Below, in pieces: positions 48,610-60,689 of a stretch of DNA of 64,000 nt. This DNA comes from Nissolia schottii (Eukaryota > Streptophyta > Magnoliopsida > Fabales > Fabaceae), in assembly GCA_003254905.1 (NCBI GenBank), contig QANU01020341.1:84635-148634 (forward strand), given 5' to 3'. The translations under genes and the position numbers were made by a program. Below the pieces are notes generated by a model. The model worked only from the letters and a program-made list of their open reading frames with translations. It did not search any database and was not told the DNA's origin. Within the stretch, counting starts at the first letter, position 1. Each line of letters starts with the position of its first letter.

Positions 48610-49085
48610 ATCCCCCATATTTGGTTTAGGTCCTTAAAAAAATTATTTGTTTAGTTTTAGTTCTAACATATAAGAACTTACATGGTTTTAATCTTTGCCA
48701 TTGGTGAAAATCTGGTAATTGCTAATATGGCTAATAGAGTATCACGTTAGCAGTGTCATGTGAATAAAATAAATTCACTTGATTCATTACCCGACCCAAT
48801 CTTGACCCATAATCCACATTTTGACTCGATTTTGAGAGGTAGATAGGTCATGATATGGAAGCAAATTCGTGTCAAATAGCAAATTATAGGGCGAGTTGAT
48901 GTGACACTTTGTTAGTCACGTCAGCAGTTAACAGAGTTCCACTAACAGTATGGACTAAAACTATAGTCTCACTAACACTAGAGACTAAAACCATATAATT
49001 TACGATATGTTTGGACAAAAAAAAAAACTTTTTAGAAACCTATACCAAATCTTAGACATTTGTCAGAGATCCAAAACATGTTTAG
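48610..49085 (-). mobile_element. TIR element, fuller copy of the intron-12 element
   Basis: Ends are inverted (TTTGGTTTAGGTCC left; GGATCTCTGACAAATG when the right end is reversed). Internal blocks (TGTGACACTTTGTTAGTCACGT; AGTGTCATGTGAATAAAATAAA split by ACCCGACCC-type sequence) match 45515-45905 in the opposite orientation. No protein is coded. Long foldback, MULE-like MITE is likeliest. Confidence 0.68.
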
Positions 49086-49091
49086 ACCTAT

Positions 49092-49330
49092 GGGGGAATG
49101 CCCTAATTAGTCTCTAAACTTGTTACCGATGCTCGTATTGTCCTCTAAAAAAAACTCTCAATTAATCCACGAACATTTCAAACTTATCTTTATTAGTCCT
49201 TCCATGTGAAAATGTTTGGAGACTAATAAAGATAACGTTCGAAATATTCATAGACCAACGGAGGATTTTTTTTGTTAAAAAACTAAGGTGGGCACCAAAA
49301 AAAATTGATGGACCAATTTGAGCATTCCCC
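49092..49330. mobile_element. MITE (~240 bp) upstream of the first UGT
   Basis: Terminal inverted repeats GGGGAATGCCCTAATTAGTC (left) and, reversed, GGGGAATGCTCAAATTGGTC (right). Subterminal similarity continues (TTATCTTTATTAGTC on both arms). A TAT on each side may be a 3-bp target duplication, but this is weak. It ends about 150 bp before the UGT TATA box. Confidence 0.82.
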
Positions 49331-49346
49331 TATCCTATTAAATGTC

Positions 49347-49369
49347 ATTAATTAATTAATTAATTAATT
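49347..49369. repeat. (ATTA)n microsatellite
   Basis: Five or more ATTA units between the MITE and the UGT promoter. Confidence 0.9.
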
Positions 49370-49481
49370 GGTCCATAGTACTTAGACCCTTTGAAAGCGA
49401 AATGAGCACATTCATGTCATCATTTACTCCAACCTTGGTTAGTGTGCAGTATCTGCATTGAACATTATATTAAAAAAAATA

Positions 49482-49489
49482 CTATATAA
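49482..49489 (+). promoter_or_regulatory. TATA box of first UGT gene
   Basis: CTATATAAA lies 42-50 bp upstream of the ATG at 49532, leaving a very short leader. Confidence 0.65.
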
Positions 49490-49531
49490 AACAAAGTACA
49501 GCAAAAACATAATTGGTCTTCTACGACAACA

Positions 49532-51916
49532 ATGGGAATCCCACACTTTCTTGCAGTACCATTCCCAGTCCTAGGACATTTGAACCCCCTCATGCAATTC
49601 TCTCATGTCCTAGCCAAACATGGCTGCAAGGTCACTTTCCTACACACTGAATTCACCCACAAAAGATCCAATTACAACAAAGACAACAACAACCTTATTG
49701 AAGGGTCTCATAGTAAAAATGTTAAGGTTGTCACACTCCCAGATGGTTTGGGACCTGAAGATGATAGGAGTGACATGTTGAAAGTGCTCTTGTCAATCAA
49801 GAAGACAATGCCCAATTTGCTGCCAAAGCTCATAGAAGATGTCAATGCTTTGGATTTGGACAACAAGATCAGTTGCATCATTGTTACCAGCAATATGGGC
49901 TGGGCCTTGGAATTGGGCCAGAAGTTGGGGATGAAAGGGGCTCTGCTCTCTACCACTTCAGCAATGTCTATGGCCTCCTCTGCCTGTGCACAGAAGTTGA
50001 TTGATGATGGAATTATTGATTCTGCTGGTAAGATTTCTCTTTATGATTCTTGATGAGTGACTAGAGTTATCACAAAAAAAAAAAAGTTACAGATATTTTT
50101 ATATCATAATTAGTTTCTTAGGATAATAAGGATTTGTTTGTTTGGTTTTTGTTCTTGTTTATTGTATTTTTATTTGACTTTTGTGATAAAAAACAATTAG
50201 GAAAAATTATCTTTTTGATTTTTTATCTTTATCTGATTTATCAATTTGGTTTATTAATTTTTTTTGTCCTCTAACAATCAATTTGGTTCTTTATGTTTTA
50301 AATTGCTATAAGTTCAATATGTCATGTTAGTGCACGAAATGACTAATTTGACCAATTTAAAATATAGAGGACCAAATTGGCAATCAAGAGATCAAATTGA
50401 TAAACCACATAAATGTAGAGACCAAATTGATGCAAAAAAAAGAAACAAGTTATAAGACAAAATTGATATATTAGATAAAAGTAGGCGGCCAAAAAGATAA
50501 TTTATCCCAACATTTAAAACAACAAAATATTATTTCTAATTTTTATTTTTTGATTTCACTATTTTCTTTAAAAAAAATCCTTGATACAGTAAATGAAAAA
50601 GAAAACCAAAGAGAAAGTGGTTCACAAGTTATTTCATTCAATATTATTTTTATGTATTGGTTATGAGATATTGTGTTGACTCACTAATCATCTAGTGTTA
50701 GATGAAATCATATAAAGACTTATACCTCATTGAGATCTTATCTAATGGTGAATGATTAGTGAGTCAACAAAGTGTTCCGTAACTAATAAATTCAAATCAC
50801 ATAACTCTTGTACTAATAACTAATAAGGATAGCAATAATTTGCTTAGAAGTGTGCTAGGGTGACAACTCAAATTGACAACCTCACTTACATAGATGTGGA
50901 GGTCCACCATGGGCCCCACACTTATGTGAGTGACCTTGTCCCAAGGGTTGTCGATTTTAATTATCATCCAACCATTTTTCATTGGCCCCAAATTTTCGAG
51001 GAATGCCTCCTTTGGTAGAAACTTTGTAGAACTTTCATGATTTTCCCTATATTGATTTGCAGGGCACCCCACTAGAAAACAAGAAATCCAACTCTCCCCG
51101 GGCATGCCTACGATTGACACCTCACACTTCCCATGGCGCGGCGTAAGCAAGACATGGTTCGCCGGAATCTTGCATGAGATGGATGCCCTTAAGGTGTTAG
51201 TAGATTGGTGGCTATACAACTCCACCTATAATCTTGAGTCGGGAGCATTTTCCATGTCACCAAGTTTCCTACCAATTGGACCATTGATAGAAAATGATGA
51301 CACCAACAACAGAAATTCATTCTGGCAAGAAGACACAACTTCACTCAATTGGTTAGACCAACAACAATCTCAATCGGTCATATATGTTTCATTTGGTAGC
51401 TTGGCAATGTTAGAATTCAACCAATTTAAGGAATTAGCACTCGCGCTTGATGTAATTGACAAGCCTTTTCTTTGGGTTGTGCGCGACAACGATGCTTATA
51501 ATTCATCATACGCTCATGAACTCCGTGGAGTTAAAGGCAAAATTGTTAATTGGGTGCAGCAGAAAAAGGTATTGAACCATCCTGCAATTGCTTGCTTTGT
51601 AAGTCACTGCGGTTGGAATTCTACTATGGAGGGTGTGTGTGCTGGTATTCCTTTTTTGTGTTGGCCTTTTAACAGTGACCAATTTGTTAGCAAGAGATAT
51701 GTTTGTGATGTGTGGAAGGTTGGATTGGGATTGGAGAAGGATGAAAATGGGTTTGTATCATGGGGTGAGATAAGGAATAAGGTGGAGCAAGTGAGTGTGG
51801 ATGAAGAAATGAAAGCAAGGTCTTTGAAATTGAAGGAGGTGACACTGAATAATGTTGTTGAAGGTGGACAGTCATCAAATAATCTCCATATGTTTATCAA
51901 TTGGGCCAAGGGTTAA
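49532..51916 (+). CDS. UDP-glycosyltransferase, UGT83A1-like (copy 1)
   Basis: Two exons, 49532-50027 and 51063-51916, split at a Gly codon; 1350 nt, 449 residues. GT1 family enzymes move sugar from UDP-sugar to small molecules in the cytosol. The N-terminus PHFLAVPFPVLGHLNPL keeps the catalytic His16. The PSPG box at residues 329-372 runs from NWVQQKKVLNHPA through HCGWNST to WPFNSDQ, with the final Gln intact. The position of the Asp that activates the catalytic His in relatives is Thr119 (ISCIIVTSNMGW; copy 2 has ISCIIADLNMAW). PVLGH for PAQGH and WVQQ for WVPQ are further departures. The intron (1035 bp, against 284 bp in copy 2) contains a MITE. The gene is open and has a TATA box, so it is probably expressed; weak or altered activity is inference. 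The UGT83 assignment is by similarity to Arabidopsis UGT83A1. Confidence 0.94.
50200..50507. mobile_element. MITE (~308 bp) in the UGT copy 1 intron
   Basis: Ends GGAAAAATTATCTTTTTGAT (left) and, reversed, GGATAAATTATCTTTTTGGC (right). Inner arms pair too: ATCAATTTGGTTCTTTATG with AGAGGACCAAATTGGCAATC, and TTATCAATTTGG with CAAATTGATAAACC. Non-coding; it accounts for about 30% of this intron. Confidence 0.82.
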
Positions 51917-54548
51917 TGTGGTTTGAATGATATTATTGTTGAAGTGCTGTGTTATTTGGATCCAAAACAGGGACATTGGTGTTGGAATAATCTTAGCAGG
52001 TGTGATATGAATTATAATAAATTGAAACTTGATTACAATAATTTTTGCCTTCTAAAAAGGAAGAAAAAACAATAGCCGAGAGATTAAGTGTCACCCTTTC
52101 ATCGCTCATAGACAGTAACATTAGACGCCATATCAGCAACTCCTCAATATGCACTCTTAAAAAACCCTCTAACCTCTAAGATACATGCACCTAAAATAAA
52201 TAGAAAGAGACTAGAGAGCACCTGGTGCCACTTCCCAAATTGTACAGACATTCATAGACAACATTCATCAATTTCATTGATGAAGAAGAAGTGCCAATCT
52301 TTAGCATTTTTTTTCCCCGTTCACTTACCCATAACTCTCGCATTTTGCATTGTTTCCTATCAGCATACTCTTTTGCCATTAAATGTGTGACAATTTCTAG
52401 TTCGCCAAGTAATCCCGATTGTACAAAGAATACAATTCACCATTCCTTTTTTATTCCCTTAGTCACTTTTGCTTCCATCCATGTTTCAAAAGCACGCTCT
52501 AGCCTCACCTAAATACATTTATGATCTTTTCATTATTGCTTTGAATGAGTCAAAGGTTCCGGTTAGTCTTAGAAGATCTTTACTTAATTATCATATCAAT
52601 TATTTGAAAAGTCATACAAATAAAAAAAGATTGATTGAATGACTATATAAAAAAAACTTTTATAGCATTAGCACATCAAAATTAAATTCTTATTCTCTAT
52701 TGTTATAGTTTAGGAGAAAAAAATTGTGTTTAGATAAATTTTTTTTATGGAACTACTAGTATCTGTCTCGTCTTATTAATAAAAACTCAAAAAATTTTGC
52801 GCCTCAGTTTTCGCGAGAAGGAGCAAAGGATAACAATGAATGAAGGAGCTCAAAGGGGCAGAAAGTGAGAATGAGAGGGGAGATGCTATCATGCTCTGAT
52901 GGTGACAAATATCTGCATTATGGCGGTGCTGCTATGTGGGGCTAGCTGGAGCACCATGCCCCAGACACTGTATTATGAAAGTTAAAGGGCTGTCAGGGGT
53001 TGAGCAGAGGGAGACATTCAATACTTTCTTGTGACCTGAATGATGAGAAGAGGATGAAAATGTTTTTTTTTTTTTTTTTTTGTTTGGTACATAATTATTA
53101 ACAGAATCTTTAAACGAAAAAAATTAATAAGAGAGTTAAATTGCACCGTTACAGAATGTTAAGGAAGTTATTGCCATACTTTTAATATTTTAGATAGGAA
53201 AGTAATAACATATAGTATAAGGGGTTAATTCTATTTTACTCTAATAATAATAATAAGAATAAAGAAGGAGTGGGTTTCATTCATATAGCATTGTCAATTG
53301 ATAGAATAAGCAACTTGAGGCCAAGAAGTAATGGCGGTTTAAGATAAAGACAAAAATGTCGTCGATATTGAACATCTTTCATTGTTTTCTGGTTATGTGG
53401 AGCGCACTCCAAGCTTTATACTATTGTAGGCGATACTTTTTAACTCTTTTTTTTTTGGGTGTAGAGCAAGCAATTGGAGAAGTGAGAATGGAATTGGATA
53501 GTAGTACTATATAATAAATATCTCATTTTATTTTATTTTTAAAAGTGTTTATAAACTAATGAAGAGATCAGTCATCAGATTTGTACTAATAAATACTTTG
53601 ATAGTGTATTAATAAATTTTTATAAAAAAAATATTTTATTAGTAGTATATCATGCTATTTGTATCACCCAAAATAGTTACTCAACCGCCATCAAACCATC
53701 TTTACAAAACATATAACAAATATTACAAATTAGATTTAGTGTGACTTTAGGGCTTAGCACCAATTTTGTATTTTTCTGATTTTTATTAACAATTTTAGAT
53801 TGCAGTTCGTGTAAGGTCAAATCAGATGACAATACTATTATATGTTTAAAAAATTTCCTTTAGTCTAAAAATTTCCGTTAAGTTGATAAGTTTGTCTTGA
53901 AATTTTTTGTTACGTTTTATAAAACAGAGTAGATGGATCTTTAATTGATCAAATCATCTTTATCTTCTTCTCCAATTATGTCCTCTTTTCTTCGTAAATA
54001 CGAGAAGAGTTGGATCAATTTACATTATTAACTTAATTACCCTAAAAAGATTAGTCTCTTCCATTGATAGTAGGGTTAGACTATAGTCTTCAAAAAAAAA
54101 AAAAGAGTTATACAAGAAATAAAAATGCTATTTGTATACCAATTTTGGTTGAAACACCAAATCTCTTCTTTTACCTACATTATGGAGCTCACTTATATTA
54201 TATCTTTTTACATGCTCTCTCACACAAAAATTCTTTAACCTGCAACATGAATGATTTTTTTAACATTTTTACTCATAGTAATTCTAATACCATTTTAATA
54301 ACTATTTCTTTAAAAAATTTAAACTAATAAATAAAGATAATCTTAATAATTTTATATTACATCTCTTTACACTCGTCTGAACTTTTGCATATTTGCTAGC
54401 TTCCCTGGATAACATTATCCAAGCTTGTCCATATTTGCTAGCTTCCCTCTATAACATGTCACTCACCACAATCGTGTTTTCTACACAAAACTAGCCAAAT
54501 ATCTCCCCAGTTGATTTTTATGAGTGTTGATCCAAAAACTTTCCTACT
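51917..54548. other. Spacer between the two UGT genes
   Basis: 3' UTR of copy 1, then AT-rich sequence with homopolymers (T run at about 53064-53081). Open frames at 52191-52512 and 54064-54327 have no domain. No complete element is seen. Confidence 0.5.
54387..54458. repeat. 42-bp tandem duplication upstream of UGT copy 2
   Basis: CATATTTGCTAGCTTCCCT plus GGATAACAT at 54388 recurs as CATATTTGCTAGCTTCCCT plus CTATAACAT at 54430. It lies about 90-160 bp upstream of the TATA box. Confidence 0.85.
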
Positions 54549-54557
54549 TATATATAT
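54549..54557 (+). promoter_or_regulatory. TATA box of second UGT gene
   Basis: TATATATAT about 75 bp upstream of the ATG at 54632. Confidence 0.55.
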
Positions 54558-54631
54558 TTCTGTTACAAGAAAAACTTAAAACAGAGTTGAAGAACTCTGC
54601 TTCATATTAATCAATTCCACAAAAATTAGAG

Positions 54632-56280
54632 ATGCACCTCAAACACGTGCTAGTTCTGCCATTCCCAGCACAAGGGCATGTAAATCCCCTCATGCACTTG
54701 TCACATAAGATCTCCCAACATGGCTTCAAAGTCACCTTTGTCAACACAGACTTCAACCACAAGAGAGTTGTGAGCACTGGAATGAACCTCATTGGGTCGT
54801 CATCATCAGTGGAACTAGTCTCAATCCCTGATGGGTTAGGACCTGGAGATGACAGGAATAACCTTTCTGGCTTGGCCTTGTCTATCTTGAGAACCATGCC
54901 TTTTGCACTTGAGGAGGTCATAAGGGACATTAACGGTGGTGGGAGTGAGGGAATCAGTTGCATAATTGCTGATTTGAATATGGCTTGGGCATTGGAGATT
55001 GCAGAGAAGCTTGGGATCAAAGGTGCTGTCCTTAACCCTTCATCAGCAGCTGTTTTTGCCTTGTCAGAAGACATGCAAAAGCTCATTGAAGATGGGATTA
55101 TCGATAGGGATGGTAAGAAATATATAGTTGTCACATAATAGGAATCCATTGGCATCATGGCATGTTTGCAGAATGAAGCATCTAAAAATGTGTCAATATT
55201 TGCAGAATGTGAACACTCATTTATCTGTCATTTTGGGAGTGTATGAAATAGACATCGTTAACTTTATTTGGTCATCGTGACTCTTAGGATTTGGTAAGTT
55301 TAGTCTTCTAGCCCGTAGCATCTTAATAGGTGCCCCTACCCTTATGCGCTTGATCTAAACTGACACTTCATTGTATTCTCTATGTTGTCACCGCAGGATT
55401 CCCTATTAAGGAAGGAAAATTCCAGCTATCCCCTGGAATGCCTACTATGGACCCAGTCGATCTCCCCTGGTGCAAGATCGGCGGTTTAGCCTCGCAAAAG
55501 ATAGTACATGACTACATTGCAAAGATGATACAACATTCACATTCCACAGATTGGTGGCTTTCCAACACAGCCGCCGAGCTCGAACTTGGCGCATTGTCTC
55601 TATGTCCAAAGATCCTCCCAATTGGACCACTGATGGAGAGCGCCGAATACCGATCACTCGGCCAATTCTGGGAAGAAGATCTCTCCTGCTTAACCTGGCT
55701 CAACCAGCAGCCACCTTGTTCTGTCATATATGTTGCATTTGGAAGCTTCACTGTCTTTGATCCAAACCAATTCAAGGAATTGGCACTTGGACTCGAACTC
55801 ACCAATAGGCCTTTCCTCTGGGTCGTTCGCGACGATTCAAGTGTCAATACTTGCGGCGCAAGAAACAACGCCTACCCTTTTGAGTTTCAAGGAAATAGAG
55901 GCAAGATTGCTAGGTGGGTCCCACAGCAATTGGTGCTAAGCCACCCTGCCACTTCCTGTTTCGTTAGCCATTGTGGTTGGAACTCGACATTGGAAGGTGT
56001 CTCGAATGGTGTACCGTTCTTATGTTGGCCTTATTTTGCAGATCAATTTTACAACAAGGATTACATTTGTGATTTTTGGAAGGTTGGTTTGGGGTTTGAT
56101 TTGGATGAAAAAGGGATCATATCACGTTGGGAGATTAAGGAGAAAGTTGAGAAGTTGCTTGGAGATGAAGGCATTAGGGAAAGGTCTAAGAAATTGAAGG
56201 AGGTGATAATGGACAACATTGCTGAAGGTGGAAAGTCCTCAGAGAACTTCAACAAGTTTATGGAGTGGCTTAAAGAATAA
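54632..56280 (+). CDS. UDP-glycosyltransferase, UGT83A1-like (copy 2)
   Basis: Two exons, 54632-55112 and 55397-56280, split inside a Gly codon; 1365 nt, 454 residues, a normal UGT length. The N-terminus HVLVLPFPAQGHVNPL has catalytic His16 and the relay Asp is Asp114 in CIIADLNMAWALEIA. The PSPG nucleotide-sugar site spans residues 334-377, from RWVPQQLVLSHPA through HCGWNSTLEG to WPYFADQ. It should be an active cytosolic small-molecule glycosyltransferase; the acceptor cannot be told from sequence. It lies 2.7 kb downstream of copy 1 in the same direction with the intron at the same codon, so the two arose by tandem duplication. Paralogue divergence is substantial, so the duplication is not recent. 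Confidence 0.96.
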
Positions 56281-57177
56281 TGCAATCTTCTAATGTTCCG
56301 AAGCTTGTGAACCTTTTGTTGTGTCCAATGATCTTCAAAATTGATAGATTTGGAAACAGAATTGGCAAATTAGGAAATGGGAAATAAAGGGTTAGGAAAA
56401 TTTGATGTTTGTTAATTTTATATTGTGATGATCATGTGGTTTAGCTATTGAACATTTTGTTTTTCTTCTTATTTCTCTGCCTGATCATGTGGTTTAACTT
56501 ATAATTCATGTTCCCAAAACTTGATTCTCGAATAGGTGACAACTGTTAGAAAGTACACTAAGTTTCTTCAAAAAGCTAGCCACAGCCAAAGAAGAAGTTC
56601 TATTTCATTTGGATTCTCCACCTGCAATTACCTTATCTCGTAGATGCGAAGTTTGATTTTCAATTTGACTTCTCTTCAAGTTGCAAAATTAAAGTTTTAT
56701 TTTACCTTATCTTGTTGACCTAAAATCTGCTAAGTCAAACCGGTTACTAGATCCAGAATGAACAAATAAACTAGAAGAATTATCAGTCAGTTAGGGCATG
56801 CATGTTGAACTGCCATGAATTTTAGTGAGTATTAGATTATTATCACATCTCAATTTTAGAAGCTGGGAGTACTGATAAACATTTAGAAACTTATTGGTTG
56901 AAGAATGAGAAATACTTGGATAACTGGGAGCACATCTAACGTGTGTTTTACGAGCATTTACAACTATCAAATATTAATAATTTGTATATTTTTTAAACAC
57001 TTTAAATTCATATTAATGGTTATGAATGCTTATAGAACATACATTAAATATGCAACATGAACATCTAAGTATTTCTTTTGAAGAGTAATGATTTTTTCTC
57101 TTCATTTTTGTGATAGTATTTCTTTTTATACTCATAAATATTGAACTCAAAATCACATGCTTAAAATATTGGGGTCT
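56281..57177. other. Gene-free stretch after UGT copy 2
   Basis: UGT 3' UTR followed by AT-rich sequence. Nothing recognised. Confidence 0.5.
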
Positions 57178-57475
57178 ATTCCACTCAAACCAACACCTAG
57201 TTGGTAAAGAAATTGATCATCTCATGTGAGATTTTCACATAACCTTGTCATGTGTTATTTGGGCCGATTCCACTCAAAGCAACACCTAGTTGGTGAGGAA
57301 ATTGATCATCTCATATGAGATTTTCACATAACCTTGTCATGTGTTGATATTTATCATTGATTAAGTAGGTGGTTCCTACCTTGAGGTCCACAAATAAATA
57401 CAATAAATGGTAAAGACCTACACATGACAAGATCATGTGAAAATCTCATGGGAGAGTATCCACTCCCAATTGGTA
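57178..57475. mobile_element. MITE-like repeat with 89-bp internal duplication
   Basis: ATTCCACTCAAA, AACACCTAGTTGGT, TTGATCATCTCAT and TTTTCACATAACCTTGTCAT occur in order at 57178-57256 and again at 57267-57345. An inverted arm follows at 57424-57474 (CATGACAAGATCATGTGAAA, then ATCTCATG). So one arm of a foldback element has been tandemly doubled. Confidence 0.72.
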
Positions 57476-60400
57476 AACATTATTAAAAGTGTTTGAATGT
57501 GGAAAAGTCTCGCTTATACTGCCTCTTGTCCACTTTATACGTTATTTTCACTATTTTGGTGCGTTTAGAAATTAATGTATCTGAACATAATTGTGTTCAT
57601 ATACATTAGTTTTTTAATGTATTTAAAAAATGAAAGTGATAGATAAAATGAATAAGAGTAAATAATAACTTATAATTAAATAATAATATAAAATAACATG
57701 GGAATACTAGAAACCCACAGGACAGCAAACTAACTATTTTTCTAAGCCTCAGTCACTCAAAGCAAATATAGGAAGAGAAAAATTTTTATTCAATCACTTG
57801 TACGGATAATTCATACACCGATACAAGCACACTTCACTTAAGCTTATGCGTCTAACTCTTGCTTCTTCTTTTTTACATCATCCTTTTAAAGACATCATCC
57901 AACAAAGAAAATAATACAACATGACTCTTAAGTCAAAGTACCAATTACTATATTAAATTTTAACCAAGCATGACAGACAAGAAACTAAAGTTTCCTAATA
58001 TAATAAATATCACAGCGTGTAAAATGTGAAAAAGTAATAATTGCCTCAATACTAGTTTGAAATTTTATAAACCTACGACAGTAGCTTGGTTTAACGCTCA
58101 CAGAAGGCATCCAGATTGATTTCATACAAGAAGTTTTCAAAGTAACAAACCCTCTTTACAAAAAGCATGTGTAAGATAGAATCGATTTTAAGAGTGTAAG
58201 GAAGAGAAGTGAAAATTTCTTACTTCTAGCAATTTACAATCGATTTTAGAACTGTCTTCCGAAAAATCAAACACACTGTAAGACACATGAAGAAATTTTT
58301 TATGTTGCGTTTGTACTAAAGACAGAATAAGAGATAGAGACATGAGAACAAAAGAAGAAAAGTTCATGTCTTGTTATGCCTTTGTGTCTATTGTGTTACA
58401 AAAAATATAAAATTTTGTATCCCAATATCTCTGTCCTGAATTCTATCTCTCAACCAAACGCGGCCTATATCTACTCCACTCAAATTGAATTTAGTGAATG
58501 GTAATAGCTTGTCGAGTTGCTAACAAAGCTCCTGGCAGGAGGCAGGAGGCAGGAGTTGTAATTTTCAGTACTTAGAGCAGCAGGGCAGAGATCCCTTAAT
58601 TTGCCATAAATGAAATGACTTTGTCCTTTTGCTATGAATTTGTTTGGTTTGATCCATTACTATTCGAACTAGATTCTACTTAATATGATGTGAGTTGGGT
58701 TGACCTACTACATTAATAAAACTCTCACTAATTATTTTTTCATTTGTTAGTATCTCAGTAGTTTAATTTGACCAATATTACCTTTAAGATTTAATAGACT
58801 TAACATTTTGACTTATGACATATATTAGCAATGAGTGCAACCTCTTATATCATATGCAATTATAATAAATTATAAGATAATAAAGTTGTCTCATTGTCAA
58901 CGATTATAATTTTTGGTGTCGGACAATAAGTGTTTGATACTCAATGTCATGAGCTTGTCAACAATTATAACTTTTAGTCTAGCAATGCTTGATTCCACAT
59001 ATTTAAATATAACATTTTATGTTAAAAAAATAGGTGCAACTTTATTATTATTTTTTTTAGTTTCTCAAAACTCCATCTAACATAATAGGCTGCATGTCAA
59101 GATGCTCAACAAATCATATGAGTAATGTTAACCAAATTAAACCAACAATTGTATTTATTTCTATTTGTAATTCTTATCCGTAACCCTTTATTTGTATAGG
59201 TCAATGTACTCTTTTTCCTTTCTTGAGTTTTGTCCCAATGAGTTTTCCTTTAAAAGGATTTTTAACGAGATATGAGTTATTACTATGTTACACAGGTACG
59301 AGTATGAGCACGATACTTGGTATGGATACGGGTACGGAGCATGAGTACAACGAATTTATGTGTGTAAATATATATAAATAAATAAATTTAATAAATTACA
59401 TATAATAAAAAAACTTTCAAAAGATAACTAATTTATATATCCAATCCAAAATTAACACCACAAGAAAAAACTAAAATTATATTTCTTCATTTCTTTTTTA
59501 AAAAAAAAAAAGCTGAAGAGAAGAGGAACTGAAGCTTACCAAAGACAAGGTTGTATTGCCAAAGACAATGTCGCATAGGAGACAATGACACAGATTAAAA
59601 AGAGGTGTAGAAGATTGAAGAAGGAGTTAAAGTATTACAATTCAGGTTCTAGAGAGTTTAGATTTTACTAATATTTTAAGAAAATAATATTAATGAATGT
59701 TGAAAATTATATTATTAATTATAAATTATGTTTGGCTATTACCTTAATTTGAAAAATTGGAGTTTTTTTTTTTTTAACAAAATCATCGGTATTTAAAATT
59801 TATATGACTCCACTCAATCTAAGGTGGAACCGAGTTAGTCTAGTATGAAAGTAGAGGTTCTGTTAGCGCTAATTTTACCAAATTTTTTTTTATGATATAA
59901 TAGAGAGGGGAGAAAAAGTTGAAAAAGGAAGCTAATATAAGGCTGAAAAGCACGTCCACATGCAGAATCACTTAAGAGGTGGATGGGGATGGATGATGAC
60001 ACCTGGAGGGGGGTGGACCACAAGTCTTTAACAAACCTGTCCCCTGTGCACTAGTCTTAGACATACAGTGTACGTGCACATAGTAATTGCCTTCACGAAG
60101 AATGTGGGAACATACAAGAGACACACCTCGTTTTGTTTTGTTGCATGAGGTTCTTGATGTCCCTTCCCCTGCCGCATAAGGCATAAGCAAGAAAGTGGGT
60201 GTGGCGTGTGTGTGAGTGTGAATAATTGAATAATGGCATTGGCATCTAGTGTGCTAGATTCACATATACACTAGTTCATACCACCCAGCTCCCAACCAAT
60301 CGATCTGAACCACAGAAAAATTGAACAGGGCAAGCAAACAGAGTGACAAGCACAAAGACTTAATGATGCTCGACTAATTTAGGTCTTATGTTACATGGGT

Positions 60401-60680
60401 ATTCCAAATTTTCGAGAAGTACCCGTATGGGTACGTCTATATATGATTGGGTACGTATTCAATTTCTTTTTTAAAAATAGAACGGGTATGACTTTGGGTA
60501 TGATTGGATATGCCGCATGTATGCTAGATGACTAAAACTACTCGTACGTTTTGAGTATTTTTATTCATTTTTATTTTATAATTTGACTTACTAATCAAAC
60601 TTTAGTTAGGGTTTAAGATTTAGAGTTTCAGAATTTAAGGATTAGCCTAATATATAGAAGGGTACAGTGAAAATGACTTG
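57476..60680. other. Gene-free stretch with scattered repeats
   Basis: No gene is recognised. It includes a short MITE (58303-58466) and GGTACGGGTAC-type sequence near 59295-59340 and again near 60395-60500, probably remnants of one repeat family in direct orientation. Open frames at 59835-60190 have no domain. Confidence 0.5.
58303..58466. mobile_element. Short MITE (~164 bp)
   Basis: TGCGTTTGTACTAAAGACAG at the left resembles the complement of the right end, GCCGCGTTTGGTTGAGAGAT reversed. Inner pairs include TCATGTCTTGTTATGCC near the centre. No target duplication was confirmed. Confidence 0.5.
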
Positions 60681-60689
60681 ACATGTAGA

